DNA from: Corella eumyota
Taxonomy: Eukaryota; Chordata; Ascidiacea; Phlebobranchia; Corellidae
DNA: 64,000 nt
Assembly (NCBI GenBank): GCA_963082875.1
Contig: OY720099.1
Location: forward strand, 18,271,066-18,335,065
Direction of reading: 5' to 3'
Below are positions 33,321 to 45,812 of this stretch, piece by piece; positions within the stretch are counted from its first letter, which is position 1, and each line of letters starts with the position of its first letter. Under the pieces are notes generated by a model. That model was not told where the DNA came from. It saw nothing but the letters and a program-made list of their open reading frames with translations, and made no database searches. A program made the translations under genes and the position numbers.

Positions 33321-36300
33321 ATGGCGACAAGAAACATGTCTTGGCAACATTCTCAATTACCCAAAACTGGAATGCTGGGTGGTTATAACGGTGGCGGTGA
33401 TGTTCAAGATATGCATCTGAAAATGTCAAAAAAGATTGCACAATTAACTAAGGTTAATTATTTATTGTTGGCCGCTTTTAACATAACATATTTTAATATA
33501 AATATTTAATGTAAAATTACATGTATAAGTTGTTGGTTGGTATTAAAACCTAGCTGCCAAGGGTGAAATATATATATCTTTTACAGCACTTCTGTGTTAT
33601 ATTAGAACAATACTAAAGTACAGGATGCGGTATAGTGCTGGTATGTTAACCGGTAGCTTGGTGTAGTGGTAAGAACACTTGCCACACCACACATGAGGTC
33701 ATGGGTTCAATCCCCACTGCTCTCATGCTGTAGCGCCCTTGAGTAAGGTGCTATAAACGGTACGAACTCCAGCTGAACCAGCACTCAATCAGCAGCATAA
33801 TTACTGGGCAAATATAATCTATAATATCCCAAACTGCCACAGGCAACTCGAGACTGGGTCGGAGTAACTTATGTTATTCTATGTCTAAGTCGCGCATTTG
33901 ACTTTCCCACATCGAGGATAAAAATAAATACAAAAAAAAAATGTTAACAAAAATTTGTTAATTTTTTGCATAATCTAATTTTATACGCAGGTAATATACG
34001 CACTAAACACGAAAAATGATGAACATGAAGCTGCAATGTTGGCTTTACAAGATTCTCACGAGGAAGAATTGCAACAAATGCTGTCCGAGACTTCAGTTAA
34101 AATCCAACAATATCGGCTTAAGATAGGAAACGAATTAGATCTAAGAAGGTAAGAAAGTGTTGCTTAAAATAATTTTAATGCTTTAAGCGTAAAACAAAAA
34201 CGCAGAAAATAGAAATGATCGTTCGTTTAGGTTTTTAAGTTATCATCAAATTTTAAACCATCATCTTTTACGTTTTTAGAAAAATACAAAATTTGGAGGA
34301 ATGTGTACATGCACTTGAAAAGGAAAGAAAGGTGGCTCTTAATGAAATGGAATCCTACAAAAATATGATTGGAGAAATTGAAATAAACGACAAACGTAAC
34401 CACGAAATGCAAATTCTTAGTATTAATCGCGAATTATTGGAAACAAAAGGTGCATTCGAGCAAAGGATAAATGATTTCGAAGTTGCAATATCGAATTTGG
34501 AAAGGGATAAACACAAGACTGTTGACTCCTTAAGCTTGGATTATCACTCTGTAATTGAGAAGTTAAAAACAGATTTGGAAAAAACTAAACAAAACCATGT
34601 CGAAGAAAAAGATGAAATTTTAAACTCGCACTCGAAAACTGTGATAGAGTTTAACAACGAAATAGAAAATTTGAAGCAAGAGTTAAGAAAAAATATGGAA
34701 GATGCTGATAGTAAAATGGAGAAGGCAAAAGCTTTTTACGAGCGTGAGCTTTTAGCTATGAAAGCAAGCAGCTTAACGGATGATGAGCTTACTGCTAGGT
34801 GGCAGGAAAGAGAGAATCAAATCCGACAAGAGACTGGCCGCTTAGAAATTTCTCTTAAAAATAAAATCAAGGAACTGACCAATGAAATCGCAATTCAAAA
34901 TGAAGAGAACTCGAGCCTGAAGAAGAAACTTATCCAAGCTGAGGCACAAACTAACAGCACCGTGGATCATGTAAAGGTAACCTTTTTTTTACTTAAACTA
35001 AATTGTTGTACTTTTTTTAGACTCAAAATATGGGTTAGAATAGAATTTTTATTCAAATTTGATAATGCACCTGTTTTTTACTCAATTTGGAATTCGAGCG
35101 ATTGCCATTTTTGTTTTAAATCAGTCTAAGGTAAAGTAAATTGATTTTGTAATTTGTTTTAAAGGATTTGCGAGATCAGTTAAGTAAATTGCATCAAGAG
35201 TTTAATGCCGCCACAGAAAAGGTGACATTTTTAGAGGAAGAACTTACAACAAGTAGGGCAAGACTTGAATCACAATCAAATGATATTATTAGAAAATCAA
35301 GTAAGATAGGATATTTATTTTATTTTATTTTTTTTATAAATTTTGTTAGGTTGTTTTTTAAAAAGGCTACTTTATTGACAATTCACTGATCTCATGCTGT
35401 AGCACCCTTGAGTAAGGCGCTATAAACGGTATGAACTCCTGCTGAGCCAGCACTTAATCAGCAGTATAATTAATGTGCATTTATAATCTATAATATTCCA
35501 AACTGCCACAGGCAACTCGAGACTGGGTCGGAGTAACTGATGTTACTCTATGTTTAAGTCGCACATTCGACTTTCCCACATCGAGGATAAAGATATATAC
35601 AAAAAAAAAAGAAAAGTGGGACACTTAAATATTGGTGTTACTTTAGGTATTATTGGAACTCTTGAAGCAATTAAGTTAACTCAAGATGAAAGTATTCTTG
35701 GGCTTGAAACTCAACTCAAGGAATTGAAGAAAAGATACAACGATCTAGAGTCGGAGCGCCACAACTTGAAGACCAACCAAGCTGAGGAGACCAACGTGCT
35801 CTTTGAACAACTTAAAACAATGGAAAAAGTATTTCAAAAAATTGTAATATTTTTGTTAGTTAAAAATACTTTTTGTGTTTTTAGTTCAGATTTTTTAATT
35901 TTCAAATGTCATAAATTTTGGTGCCTGTTTAGAAACTTTCCACTGCTCTCAGTGAACGAACCGATCTTCAAAAAAAATTTAAATTGGAACTGGAAGAAAC
36001 TAGAATGAATCATGAGGAAGAATTCGAAAATCTGAGGCAGCAATTTGAGAAAGAGGCAGCTTCAATGGACAAGAGTTATCAGGCGGAAATAACACTCATG
36101 AAAAGCGAAGTAAAAAAAAATTTTTACAACAAAATAGATGTTTTAATATAGTAACTAAATTTAATTTGCGCGAATTAGGTTAAACTAAGTTTTATTTATA
36201 ATCCTATTTATTTTTAAATATTTATCAATTGATATTTTTCTATTTTTTAATACATTTTTGCTAAAAGGCACACAAATAAAAGCAAAGGCCTATTTAAAAC

Positions 36301-39300
36301 ATGTTAGGGGTCGTACAAGACCTAACACTCTATTGTTTAAAACCACTTTATAATAAACAGCACTGTAAAACCCTTTTTTTGTATATATCTTTATCCTTGA
36401 TGTGGGAAAGTCGAATACGCGACTTAAACATAGAGTAACATCAGTTACTCCGACCCAGTCTCGAGTTGCCAGTGGCAGTTTGGGATATTATAGACTATAA
36501 TTGCCCGATAATTATACTGCTGATTAGGTGCTAGCTTAGCAGGAGTTCATACCGTTTATAGCGCCTTACTGAAGGGCGCTACAGCATGAGATCAGTGGGA
36601 ATTGAACCCATGACCTCATGTGTGGTGTAGCAAGTGTTCTTACCACTACACCAAGCTGCCGGTTTTTTAATTTAATTTGAATTTAATTTTTCATTAACAA
36701 TTTTTAATTACATATATTTTTAGGCGAATGAAGAGTTAGAAAAGCAAAGAAATGTCCAGAAAGAAACTCATGAGCTTCAAACGAGAAAGTTTTTAGACGA
36801 TAAACAAGTTGAATTGTCACTTTTAAATGACCAGATAAAAGGGCATGAGAATAACTTACGCTTATCGCAAAATGAGGTAAATTAAAATTTATCGTGTAAT
36901 TAATATTATTTTTTTATATTTATTAACTCTCAATGTTTGAAGCCTGATTTCTCTATCTAAACATAAAGTAGCATTTGTTACCCTGGCCCAGTATCAAGTT
37001 GAGTTTGGCAGTTTAGAATATTATAGGTTATAATTGCCCAATAATTTACAGCATGTAAGCAATGGAAATGGAACCCAGAACCTCATGTAGTATTTAAATA
37101 CCGGCAGCGTGGTGTAGTGGTAAAAACACTTGCTACACCACACACGGGGTCGTGGGTTCAATCCCCACTGCTCTCATGCTGTAGCGCCCTTGAGTAAGGC
37201 GCTATAAACAGTATGAACTCCTGCTAAGCCAGCACTTAATCAGCAGCATAATTATCGGGCAATTGTAATCAATAATATCCCAAACTGCCACAGGCAACTT
37301 AAGACTGGATCAGAGTAACTGATGTTACTCTATGTTTAAGTCGCGCATTCGGCTTTCCCACATCGAGGATAAAGATATATACAAAAAAAAATTAATAAAT
37401 AAAAAAGTTAACTAACATGCCTATTTAACTTTTAGGTGAAAAGATTAGTTGAAGTTATAGAACAACATGAAGGGGGGTTGGGTGATGCTGATGTGAGAAT
37501 TAATGGTTTACAATCAAGAATTCGAGAACTTGAAACTGAATTAAAGAACTCTGACACCTGGAAAACTGAAATGAAAACATTACAACAACAACTGAGGTAA
37601 AAATTTTGAAAAATTTAATTTAAAAAATAGTAAAGTTACGTATTATCGTCATTATCGAAATAATACTGATTAGAATCTAGCTATTTTTGTTTTATATAAA
37701 ACCATAAATTTTATTTTTTTGTATATATACATTTATCCTTGGTGTGAGAAAATCGAATGCGCGACTTAAACATAAAGTAATATCAGTTACTCCGACCCAG
37801 TCTCGAGTTGCCTGTGGAAGTTTGGGATATTATATATTATAATTGCCCAGTAATTATACTGCTGATTAAGTGCTGGCTCAGCAGGAGGCCATACCGTTTA
37901 TAGCGCCTTACTCAAGGGCACTACAGCATGAGATCAGTGGCAATTGAACCCATGACTCCATGTGTGGTGTAGCAAGTGTTCTTACCACTACACCATGCTG
38001 CCGTTAAAAAATTCATTATTGGTTTGTTAATGGGCTTTTTGTTTTATATAAAACTATAAATTTATCGATAGTTTGTTAATGAGCCTACTAAAACACACAT
38101 CTCAGTAACCCTTTGATTTCTATGTTTAAACTGTCTTTTTAGGTCTGAAATAAAGCAGCAAGCTTATAACCATGAAGATAAAGTAAGGGGTTTGTTAAGA
38201 GATCATCAATCTGAATTGGATAAAAATAAATTGGAAATTGAAGGAAAGTGGGAAGATATATCAAGGTAAAAGTTGTTTAATGACAGTAAGGTAATTTATT
38301 GCTACTCATGTATAGAATTAAATATTTTAGAGTGTATGTTATGCTAAAAACAATTTTTTTTTCTTTTTTTTGAGGTTTTTATTTTTTTGCAATCTTTCAA
38401 AGATACATAAGTCAATATGGTTTTGATTTTAAATGTATTGTCATTTATTTTTATTAAAATACACGAACAGGATTTTAATTTTATATTAAAACAAAAACTT
38501 TGTTCTTACTGTTTTTAGAACAATGTTAACGGAACAACAAACTCGATTGAATTCCCAATTTGAGGATGAAAAACGAAAAGCGATCGGTGAAGTTGAGGTA
38601 TTAAAAGACAGAGAAATGGAAGCTGAAAAAGGTGGTTGGGAAAGTCAAATTAAACAACTATCTCTACAGGTATTGATATCTTTTTTATTAAAAATTCCAC
38701 AAAACATAGGTTAAAAATTATTACAAATTTTGCGTGGTAATGAAATTGACATAATTTTTTTTAACATAAGGCCAATACTTGCGAAATGTTAGCCAAAAAT
38801 TATTAAAAATTTTAAGACCATTACATTTAAATAGCTGATTTGTTTAAAGAATGTCTAATATTTTAATCCTTTTAATCACAAATTTAATACACCATTGGCT
38901 ATGTTTTTTGTATAAACAAATGTGTAGATTAAGTTATTAGGCTTAAAGTTTGTTTTATGTTATACAATTTGTTGTTAACTTTCATTTTTTAATTAGTCTT
39001 AAGTGATTAATGTTATATGTTAATCATCACCTAAGGGCCTTTTAATACATGAATACATTTGGGAATTTAATATACACAAATTTGTATAAAATAATTTTTA
39101 CAATAATTTATAAATCATCGAAATATAATAAAGCTTCTAATTAAAAAACTGCCATTTGTGATGTAGGCTTCATATTATGTATGACAATTAAAATGTAGCT
39201 TATAAGCAATCTTATTTAAAATGGTCTCAACCGGCAAGTTTTATTGTTTTTACACAAAATCAACCTAAATACTGAAAACTTTGTTGTTGGAACAGATGAC

Positions 39301-42300
39301 CGAAATGCGAAGGTTGTTTGAGCGTGAGAGTGAAGACTTGAAGCGGCAAAATGAAGACCTTCGAGGTGAAATGACGGAAAACGAAAGAAAACTAAGAAAT
39401 GAATCGATACAATCGGCATCAGAGTATTCAGAAAAGGTATGAAGTAATAAAAAGCATGCAAAAAAGTTTTTTTTAGTGAATCCTTTTCTGATCGTATATC
39501 TACTGAGAATTACGGTCTTCTAACAGAGAAGTAGCATTTTCAGGGGTCACAGGGTCAAGGGTGCATTTTAAAAGGGGCTATAATTAACTTTTAGTTTAAA
39601 AAATTTTAATTATATTTTTAGACCTAATTTTTTTGGGGGCTACTGTTTAGTAATAAATCTCAATATTTTTTGTTTAAATGCATTTTATAATATTACCCAT
39701 AAATAATCAGTGGCTAATAACCTTTAAAGTGCACTTCAAATTTCCTTTAACAATGCTTTTATTTCTCTTATATCTCTAACCAAGTGTTTTGTTGGTTCAA
39801 AGTTTTTACCACTTGTATACGAAGTGGAAGAGTGGAAGCACTTGAAATGTTTTTGTATTTGTAATAACAAAACTTTAATTGTGCGTAAACAATAAAAAAA
39901 TTTAGTAAGAATTATTTTTATAACTATCAATTTCAATATTTAAAGTTTTTTTTTTTTTTGTATATATCCTTATCCTTGATGTGGAAAAGTTGAATGCGCG
40001 ACTTAAACATAGAGTAACATCAGTTACTCCGACCCAGTCTCGAGTTGCCTGTGGCAGTTTGGGATATTATAGAATATATTTGCCTAGTTATTATGCTGCT
40101 GATTAAGTGCTGGCTCAGCAGGAGTCCATACCGTTTATAGCGCCTTACTCAAGGGCGCTACAGCATGAGATCAGTGGGGATTGAACCCAAGACCTCATGT
40201 GTGGTGTAGCAAGTGTTCTAACCACTACACCACGCTGCCGGTCAGTTTATTTTGTATGTTAGTGTTTTTATTCAGTTGAATAATCATCCAAAAAAATTGC
40301 ATCTTCTGTATATTTTTTTAACATTTTGTAACCATTTGTTATCAGTTTTACGTAATTATACAATTTCAAACAAAATGTTTAATAAATTAGCAGTAGAAAA
40401 TTTTAAAAAAAAGTTTTTTTCTAAAGTTAAACTTTTTCGCAACTTTTTTTCTGAATTTTTTTCCAACTTTTTTATTTATTTAATTTTTTTTTTTTAGATT
40501 GAACGGTTGGTTGAAACTCATTCAATGTCACTGGCAAATCTTAAACAAAAGCACGACGACGATTTGAAGAACAAAGAAATGTTTTTAAACTCACAGCACA
40601 GGTAGTTTGATATTCAATGCAACACATTCAACTCATTGTAATCATGTGAACCAGAAATATGTTAAAGTATTATTAACTTTAAGTGTTATGTACATAAAAA
40701 TAATAATTTAAACTTCAATGTTCTTTGTTTTAACTCATTTTTGGCTGTTTTAAAAATTAATTATTTTTTGTTTAAATATATAGTCTATAAACAACCATGT
40801 CTGCTTTTTAAAAATGTATCTACTAGATTTTTTTAAGATAATTTATGTGAACAATCATTTTTTAAATATCTTCGAAATTATAATTAAAAACCATTTACCT
40901 GCTTTTAGAGAAGAGCTTCATTCAAATATAAGAGCTCAACAAATTGCAATTGAAAGTCTAAAGCAAGTTTTACAAAAAGAGAAGGCCGTAGAATTACAAA
41001 GAAGAGAAGATGAATACCAACAAGATTTAGGTAAAATCAAACAATTTTTTTAAATGTTTTGATTTTCTTTCAATTTAGATCTTTGTACTTCATTTTAGTG
41101 TTTATTTTTTTAAATAAAAAGGCCAACTTAAATGCTTTGTAGTAGATAAAAAAAACACTTGGATTTAATAAATACCGGCAGCATGGTGTAGTGGTAAGAA
41201 CACTTGCTACACCACACATGAGGTCCTAGGTTCAATCTCCACTGATCTTATGCTGTAGCGTTCTCGAGTAAGGCGCTATAAACGGTATGAACTTCTGCTG
41301 AGCCAGCACTTAATCAGCAGTATAATTATCAGGCAATTATAACCTATAATATCCCAAATTGCCACAGGCAACTCGAGACTGGGACGGAGTAACTGATGTT
41401 ACTCTATGTTTAGGTCGCTCATTCGACTTTCCCACATCGAGGATAAAGATATATACAAAAAAAATAAAAGTATGAGTTTAATCCTAAAAAAAAAATTAAG
41501 TTCTTTTAACATTAAGGATAAAAATATACAAAAATTGTCTTTAAACTCATAAAATAATTTGCATATAGTTTCTGATAAAAATAAAATTAATTTTCTATTT
41601 TTTAGACGAACTGAAAAGCGAACTTTTAAACCAATACTCTTCTAACATGGATGATGTTAAACGTCAGTTTGAAGGGCAACTATTCACTGCAAATAATCAG
41701 ATGGAGCAGCTAAAAGAGTCTTCACTGCAAAATGAAGAAAAAATAAACAATAAGGTAAGTTTTATGTGGTACATATTCTATTTTATAGTTTTTTTTTTTT
41801 ATCAAAAAGGCTGGGTTCCCAGTTTAAACATAGAGTTAGGTTTGTTACCCAGACCCAGTTCTAAGTTGACTTTGGCAATTTGTCCAATCATTAATTTGCT
41901 GGTTTGCAATTTGTTTATTGGATATTTATAGAGTTATAGCGCTTAACTTTATGACACTACAGCATTTAGCAATTGAGATCAAACCCAGGACTTTATGTTG
42001 TAAAATCAGTTTATTAAAAGCTCACGATATACCATTTGTTATACTGTTATTGATATTATTAACATTGACCAAAGGTTATTTTTTTCTAAAATAAAATATA
42101 AACCCTTTTTGATTTAGTTGAATGAACTAGAAAGCGAGTTAAGGTATGCTGTATCCGATTTGAACAAAAAACAGGACAAAATTACTCTACAAAATGAACA
42201 GCTTGAAACTGTTAATCAAGAATTAGATGCTAAAGGTTAATATTAATTATAGATTACAAATCTGTTACTTTTGCTTGGCGATGGTTGGATGTTTTGTTTT

Positions 42301-44476
42301 TGATACTAATAAATTTTCTTAGAAAGTTATGTGTTATACGCAGATTAAAAAAATTGAGCTATAGTTGATTATTAAAAAAAGTACAACAAAACTCACTGAA
42401 TATCTAAATAAATTTTGCTTTCATTGTAGAAAAATTAAAGTATTTAACATTTTAACTTATATTTACTTTAGTTGAATGAACTTTAAAAATAAAAAATAAA
42501 TATTTCCTCTTTCTTTAAAGGTAAAGAGATCCTTAAGGTCCGGAGTGAGATGAACACTGAGATGAGAAGAAGAGAGGAGGATCTTAGGAGGAGGTATCAG
42601 AGTGAGCAGGATCGCTACGAGGCTGAGAGCATAAGACACAAACAAGTTATCGTGAACGAATTCAACCGAGCAACTGATGCTTTAAAAGATAAAGTATCAG
42701 CTTTGCATATCAGGTATTTGATTTTTTACATATATGTGTAATAGAGCTTAGTAGCAATGTAGATATATGTGCATGTCAATTTATAGGCTTGCGAGATAAA
42801 CAAAACTGCTGTTAGTCATGTGCTGGTAAATTTTAGCGAGCAAAAAAGTAAATTTTAGCGAGCTTTGGTTGCGAGTTGCAATTGCATTACAATAGTTAAT
42901 ATACTGACCGTAGGGCAGGCTATTAACTATATACACCGGCAGCGTGGTGTAGTGGTAAGAACACTTGCTACACCACACATGAGGTCGTGGGTTCAATCCC
43001 CAATACTTTCATGCTGTAGCACCCTTAAGTAAGTCGCTATAAATGGTATGAACTCCTGCTGAGCCAGCACTTAATCAGCAGTATAATTATCGGGCAATTA
43101 TAATCTATAATATCATGAACTGCCACAGGCAACTCGAGACTGGGTAAGGGGAACTGATGTTACTCTATGTTTAAGTTGCACATTCGACTTTCCCACATCA
43201 AGGATAAAAATATTTACAAAAAAAAAATGTTTTATGTTATTTATTTTTTAAAAGAAGAATGTTTTGAACAGCAAATGTAGCAACAAAAAATTAAAAATTA
43301 TTATAAGTATAACTTGACTTGTTTTAATTTAGTTTAAAGGAAGCTGAAGAAAATTACCTTCGACGAGACAGCAGACCCGAGGATCTGGATACGATCCAAC
43401 AACTAAAGAGAATGGTCCACGACAAAGAAGAACAAAATGAACGACTTATGGTATGTACCTTTCCTCTGAAAAACTAATAAAAACAATTAAAAAATTTAAA
43501 GAAAAATTATAAAAAAAATAAATGAAATTCACTCTTTAACTTAGAATTAGAATCTGGTTAATAAATTTTTTTTTTTTTGTATATATCTTTATCCTCGATG
43601 TGGAAAAGTCGAATGCGTGACTTAAACATAGAGTAACATCAGTTACTCCGACTCAGTCTCGAGTTGCCTGTGGCAGTTTGGAATATTATAGATTATAATT
43701 GCCCGATAATTATGCTGCTGAGTAAGTGCTGGCTCAACAGAAGTTTGTACCATTTATAGTGCTTTACTCAAGGTGCTACAGCATGAGCTCAGTGGGGATT
43801 GAACCCACGACTTCATGTGTGGTGTAGCAAGTGTTCTTACCACTATGCCACGCTGCCGGTCAAATGTAAATACTTAGTAAAATAAACACTGTTTTATTTT
43901 AGCTGTTTTATTATGGTAAAATAATTAAATTTTTTATATCGGTTTTGAATTATTCTAAATTATTGTCTTTATAGGATGAAAAGAAATATTATCACATGGA
44001 GCTGGTGAATCGTGAAACTAATTTCAACAAAGTTTTTAATGCAGCACCCAACATTGGAGTAATGAACCCGCTACAAAAGGTTTATTTATTACATTTTTAA
44101 ATCTGTTTTTAAATAGAAAAGGAATAATACAATAAAGTTTCTCAATTGTTTTAAAAGTTTTAAAAAGGATTGTATCGTGTTTTTATTAATTTTTGTAGGG
44201 GTTTTTGGAGGAAACTAACTTAATCTTATTAATTGTAAACTTTGCATAGGTATTTCTTTGTACTGATTATTAACAACATTTTTTTTAATGCAGAAACGCA
44301 AGACAAATACTGTCCCTTCTCGTTTTTCTTCCCAATTTGTAAGCGTTCCTAACCTCAGCACCATTGAGTCAGCTATGACCGCTTCAAACCGGTTAGATCC
44401 ACTTATTTCCAACTCAAACAACAACAAACCTATGCAGCCCACACCCCCGCCACATCCAAAAAAGTTTATGAGGTAG
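33321..44476 (+). CDS. FAM184A: FAM184 orthologue, long coiled-coil protein
   Basis: Nineteen coding exons join in frame: 33321-33452, 33991-34148, 34280-34976, 35165-35300, 35647-35828, 35933-36109, 36724-36876, 37436-37596, 38143-38265, 38519-38669, 39296-39436, 40498-40601, 40909-41030, 41606-41754, 42118-42235, 42521-42713, 43333-43450, 43975-44079 and 44294-44476, giving 1100 residues (vertebrate FAM184A is about 1140). Recognition rests on the N-terminal block MHLKMSKKIAQLTKVIYALN followed by TKNDEHE, on GKEILKVRSEM, and on the C-terminal ELVNRETNFNKVFNA and FVSVPNLS. It is charged, heptad-rich coiled coil almost throughout. The molecular role of FAM184 is poorly known. The ATG at 33321 matches the vertebrate start. 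The end is the least certain part: after KKFMR the frame reads TAG, but a donor-like GTAGGC there could splice to a last exon near 44622. One FAM184 gene is expected before the vertebrate A/B split. Confidence 0.88.
33650..33941 (+). mobile_element. tRNA-derived composite SINE (Cics-1-like), FAM184 intron 1
   Basis: Full length. The tRNA-like head has an A box within TGGTGTAGTGGTAAGAAC and a B box GGTTCAATCCC, then a body containing GAGTAAGGTGCTATAAACGG and CTCGAGACTGGGTCGGAGTA, and a tail ending CACATCGAGGATAAA plus a poly(A) run. I recall this as the Ciona composite SINE. The family name is from memory. Confidence 0.8.
35384..35611 (+). mobile_element. 5'-truncated SINE beside FAM184 exon 5
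   Basis: It lacks the tRNA head and begins in the body (CTCATGCTGTAGC). It ends in a poly(A) run only about 35 bases before the exon 5 acceptor, so the branch-point region must lie in the short gap or in the SINE tail. Confidence 0.75.
36373..36663 (-). mobile_element. SINE, FAM184 intron 6
   Basis: Full-length minus-strand copy: poly(T), ATCCTTGATGTGGG, body, and tRNA head ending CAAGCTGCCGG. Confidence 0.8.
36955..37092 (-). mobile_element. Old, partly deleted SINE, FAM184 intron 7
   Basis: Diverged body fragments (AACATAAAGTAGCATTTGTTACC, shortened by internal loss) and a recognisable GAACCCAGAACCTCATG. It abuts the fresh plus-strand copy at 37101. Confidence 0.55.
37101..37390 (+). mobile_element. 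SINE, FAM184 intron 7
   Basis: Full-length copy starting CCGGCAGCGTGGTGTAGTGG and ending in poly(A), about 45 bases before exon 8. Confidence 0.8.
37713..38003 (-). mobile_element. SINE, FAM184 intron 8
   Basis: Full-length minus-strand copy with moderate divergence (ATCCTTGGTGTGAG start of the tail). Confidence 0.78.
39946..40241 (-). mobile_element. SINE, FAM184 intron 11
   Basis: Full-length minus-strand copy. Intact A and B boxes are read on the minus strand. Confidence 0.8.
41175..41464 (+). mobile_element. SINE, FAM184 intron 13
   Basis: Full-length plus-strand copy starting CCGGCAGCATGGTGTAGTGG and ending in poly(A). Confidence 0.8.
41814..42008 (-). mobile_element. Old degraded SINE, FAM184 intron 14
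   Basis: The order of motifs is kept (AAACATAGAGTTAGGTTTGTTACC, CCCAGTTCTAAGTTG, TATAGCGCTTAACT, CACTACAGCAT, CAAACCCAGGAC), but with many changes and internal losses. Confidence 0.55.
42936..43227 (+). mobile_element. SINE, FAM184 intron 16
   Basis: Full-length plus-strand copy with an intact tRNA head and poly(A) tail. Confidence 0.8.
43566..43860 (-). mobile_element. SINE, FAM184 intron 17
   Basis: Full-length minus-strand copy with a small internal loss near 43770 (CTCAAGGTGCTACAGC). Confidence 0.8.
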
Positions 44477-45812
44477 GCCTTTTAAAAGGCATGCTTTTTC
44501 ACGGTGTGGCATTATGCCCTTTATTTAACTTACAATATTTTTTTTTTACCTTTTTTTATTAAATTCTACCTTTTTTATCAAACTAATCGTTTGTGCTTTC
44601 TTCTTCCATCACTCTTCAAAGCATGGATTTATTAATAAACACTGTGAAGTCTGGTTTTACATGGCATAAAGTTGTGTATTGTGCCTTGATAGTTTATGTA
44701 TGTTGCCACAAATAGTTTCTACAATAAAATTAATAAATACTCAAATTTCTGTGATGTTTTTTTGCAAGATTCGAAAAAAAACATGAAGAGATTATTTATG
44801 CTTCTAGCATTTCATGCAAGCATGTGGAATTGCAAGTAAATTACTAAACAAATTACTAATCATTTAATTATATTAATATTACCTAAAACCTATTTAAAAA
44901 TCAAAATCTTGTGCAAATATCAATTAAAAAATATCTTGTAAAATAGGTAGGCATGGCTTTAAAAACTATTTTATAATTTTTGGTATAAACAATTATAATA
45001 AAGGAAAAAAAAACTTTATCTAAATTATAAATAATTTTTCTACGTACTACAGAAGCTTAAGTTGTGCAGATTAGAAAATTTAAAAGTGGAAAGTCAACAA
45101 GAAAAATTGCATATGTGTGTTGTTTATATCTTCATTTTTAATTTAAAAAATATATATATTATCATGTTTTCTTATCTTTTAAAATCTTTAATAAATGTTT
45201 TAAATTCATAAATAACTTAAATTAATATTTTGTGTGTTTTGTATACAAAAAAATTAATAAAATATAAAAATAATATGATTTAAATGTGTTTTAGAATATA
45301 TTTTGTTACAAATGAACAGCATTGAGGATAAACAACTTAAAAATATAAAAAAATACTTTTTTAAATAACAACGTAGTTTAAATAAAAGTTTCTACCGACA
45401 TTTTTTGTTTTTAAATTTTAATAGTACAGAAACTAATATTTTTAAAGTTCGGTTTCTAATTGTTCTGTTGTTGATTTTGTTGCTTCTGTCTTGTAAAAAG
45501 TAGGAGGTTAAACGGTAACAAAATCATTAGGCCTCTACCCGACTTCTTAAGGTATTAAATTGGATTCTTATTGTTGACCGCCAGGCTGTTTGTTGGTGCT
45601 AAGGAAGATAATAGTCGTTATTTCGTGCGATATATTTCTATTTCCTTTTGATTTAGAGGCCGCAAATATTGGTGACATATCGGTTATTTTGAAATGTCAG
45701 CCATCTCACATTAATAGTTTATTATAATTCGTATAACAGGTACAAAAAAATTCATTTCTTAACTTAGTTGATTATTTATAATAATTTATTACCCAATAAA
45801 AACTGTTGAAAA
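44477..45812. other. FAM184 3' flank and IFT74 5' flank
   Basis: Polyadenylation-signal-like AATAAA occurs near 44723. The stretch from 45400 to 45812 is the likely IFT74 promoter and leader, but no clear TATA or CCAAT motif was recognised. Nothing coding is supported, apart from a possible extra FAM184 exon near 44622-44708. Confidence 0.4.

Noticed and set aside
33650-33720. tRNA-like A and B boxes at this and many other sites
   Set aside because: They are the heads of a repeated SINE with a shared non-tRNA body and poly(A) tail, and do not form complete tRNA genes.
44622-44708. Possible last FAM184 exon after a GTAGGC donor
   Set aside because: Its sequence does not resemble the known FAM184 C terminus, so the stop at 44474-44476 was kept, with the alternative noted.
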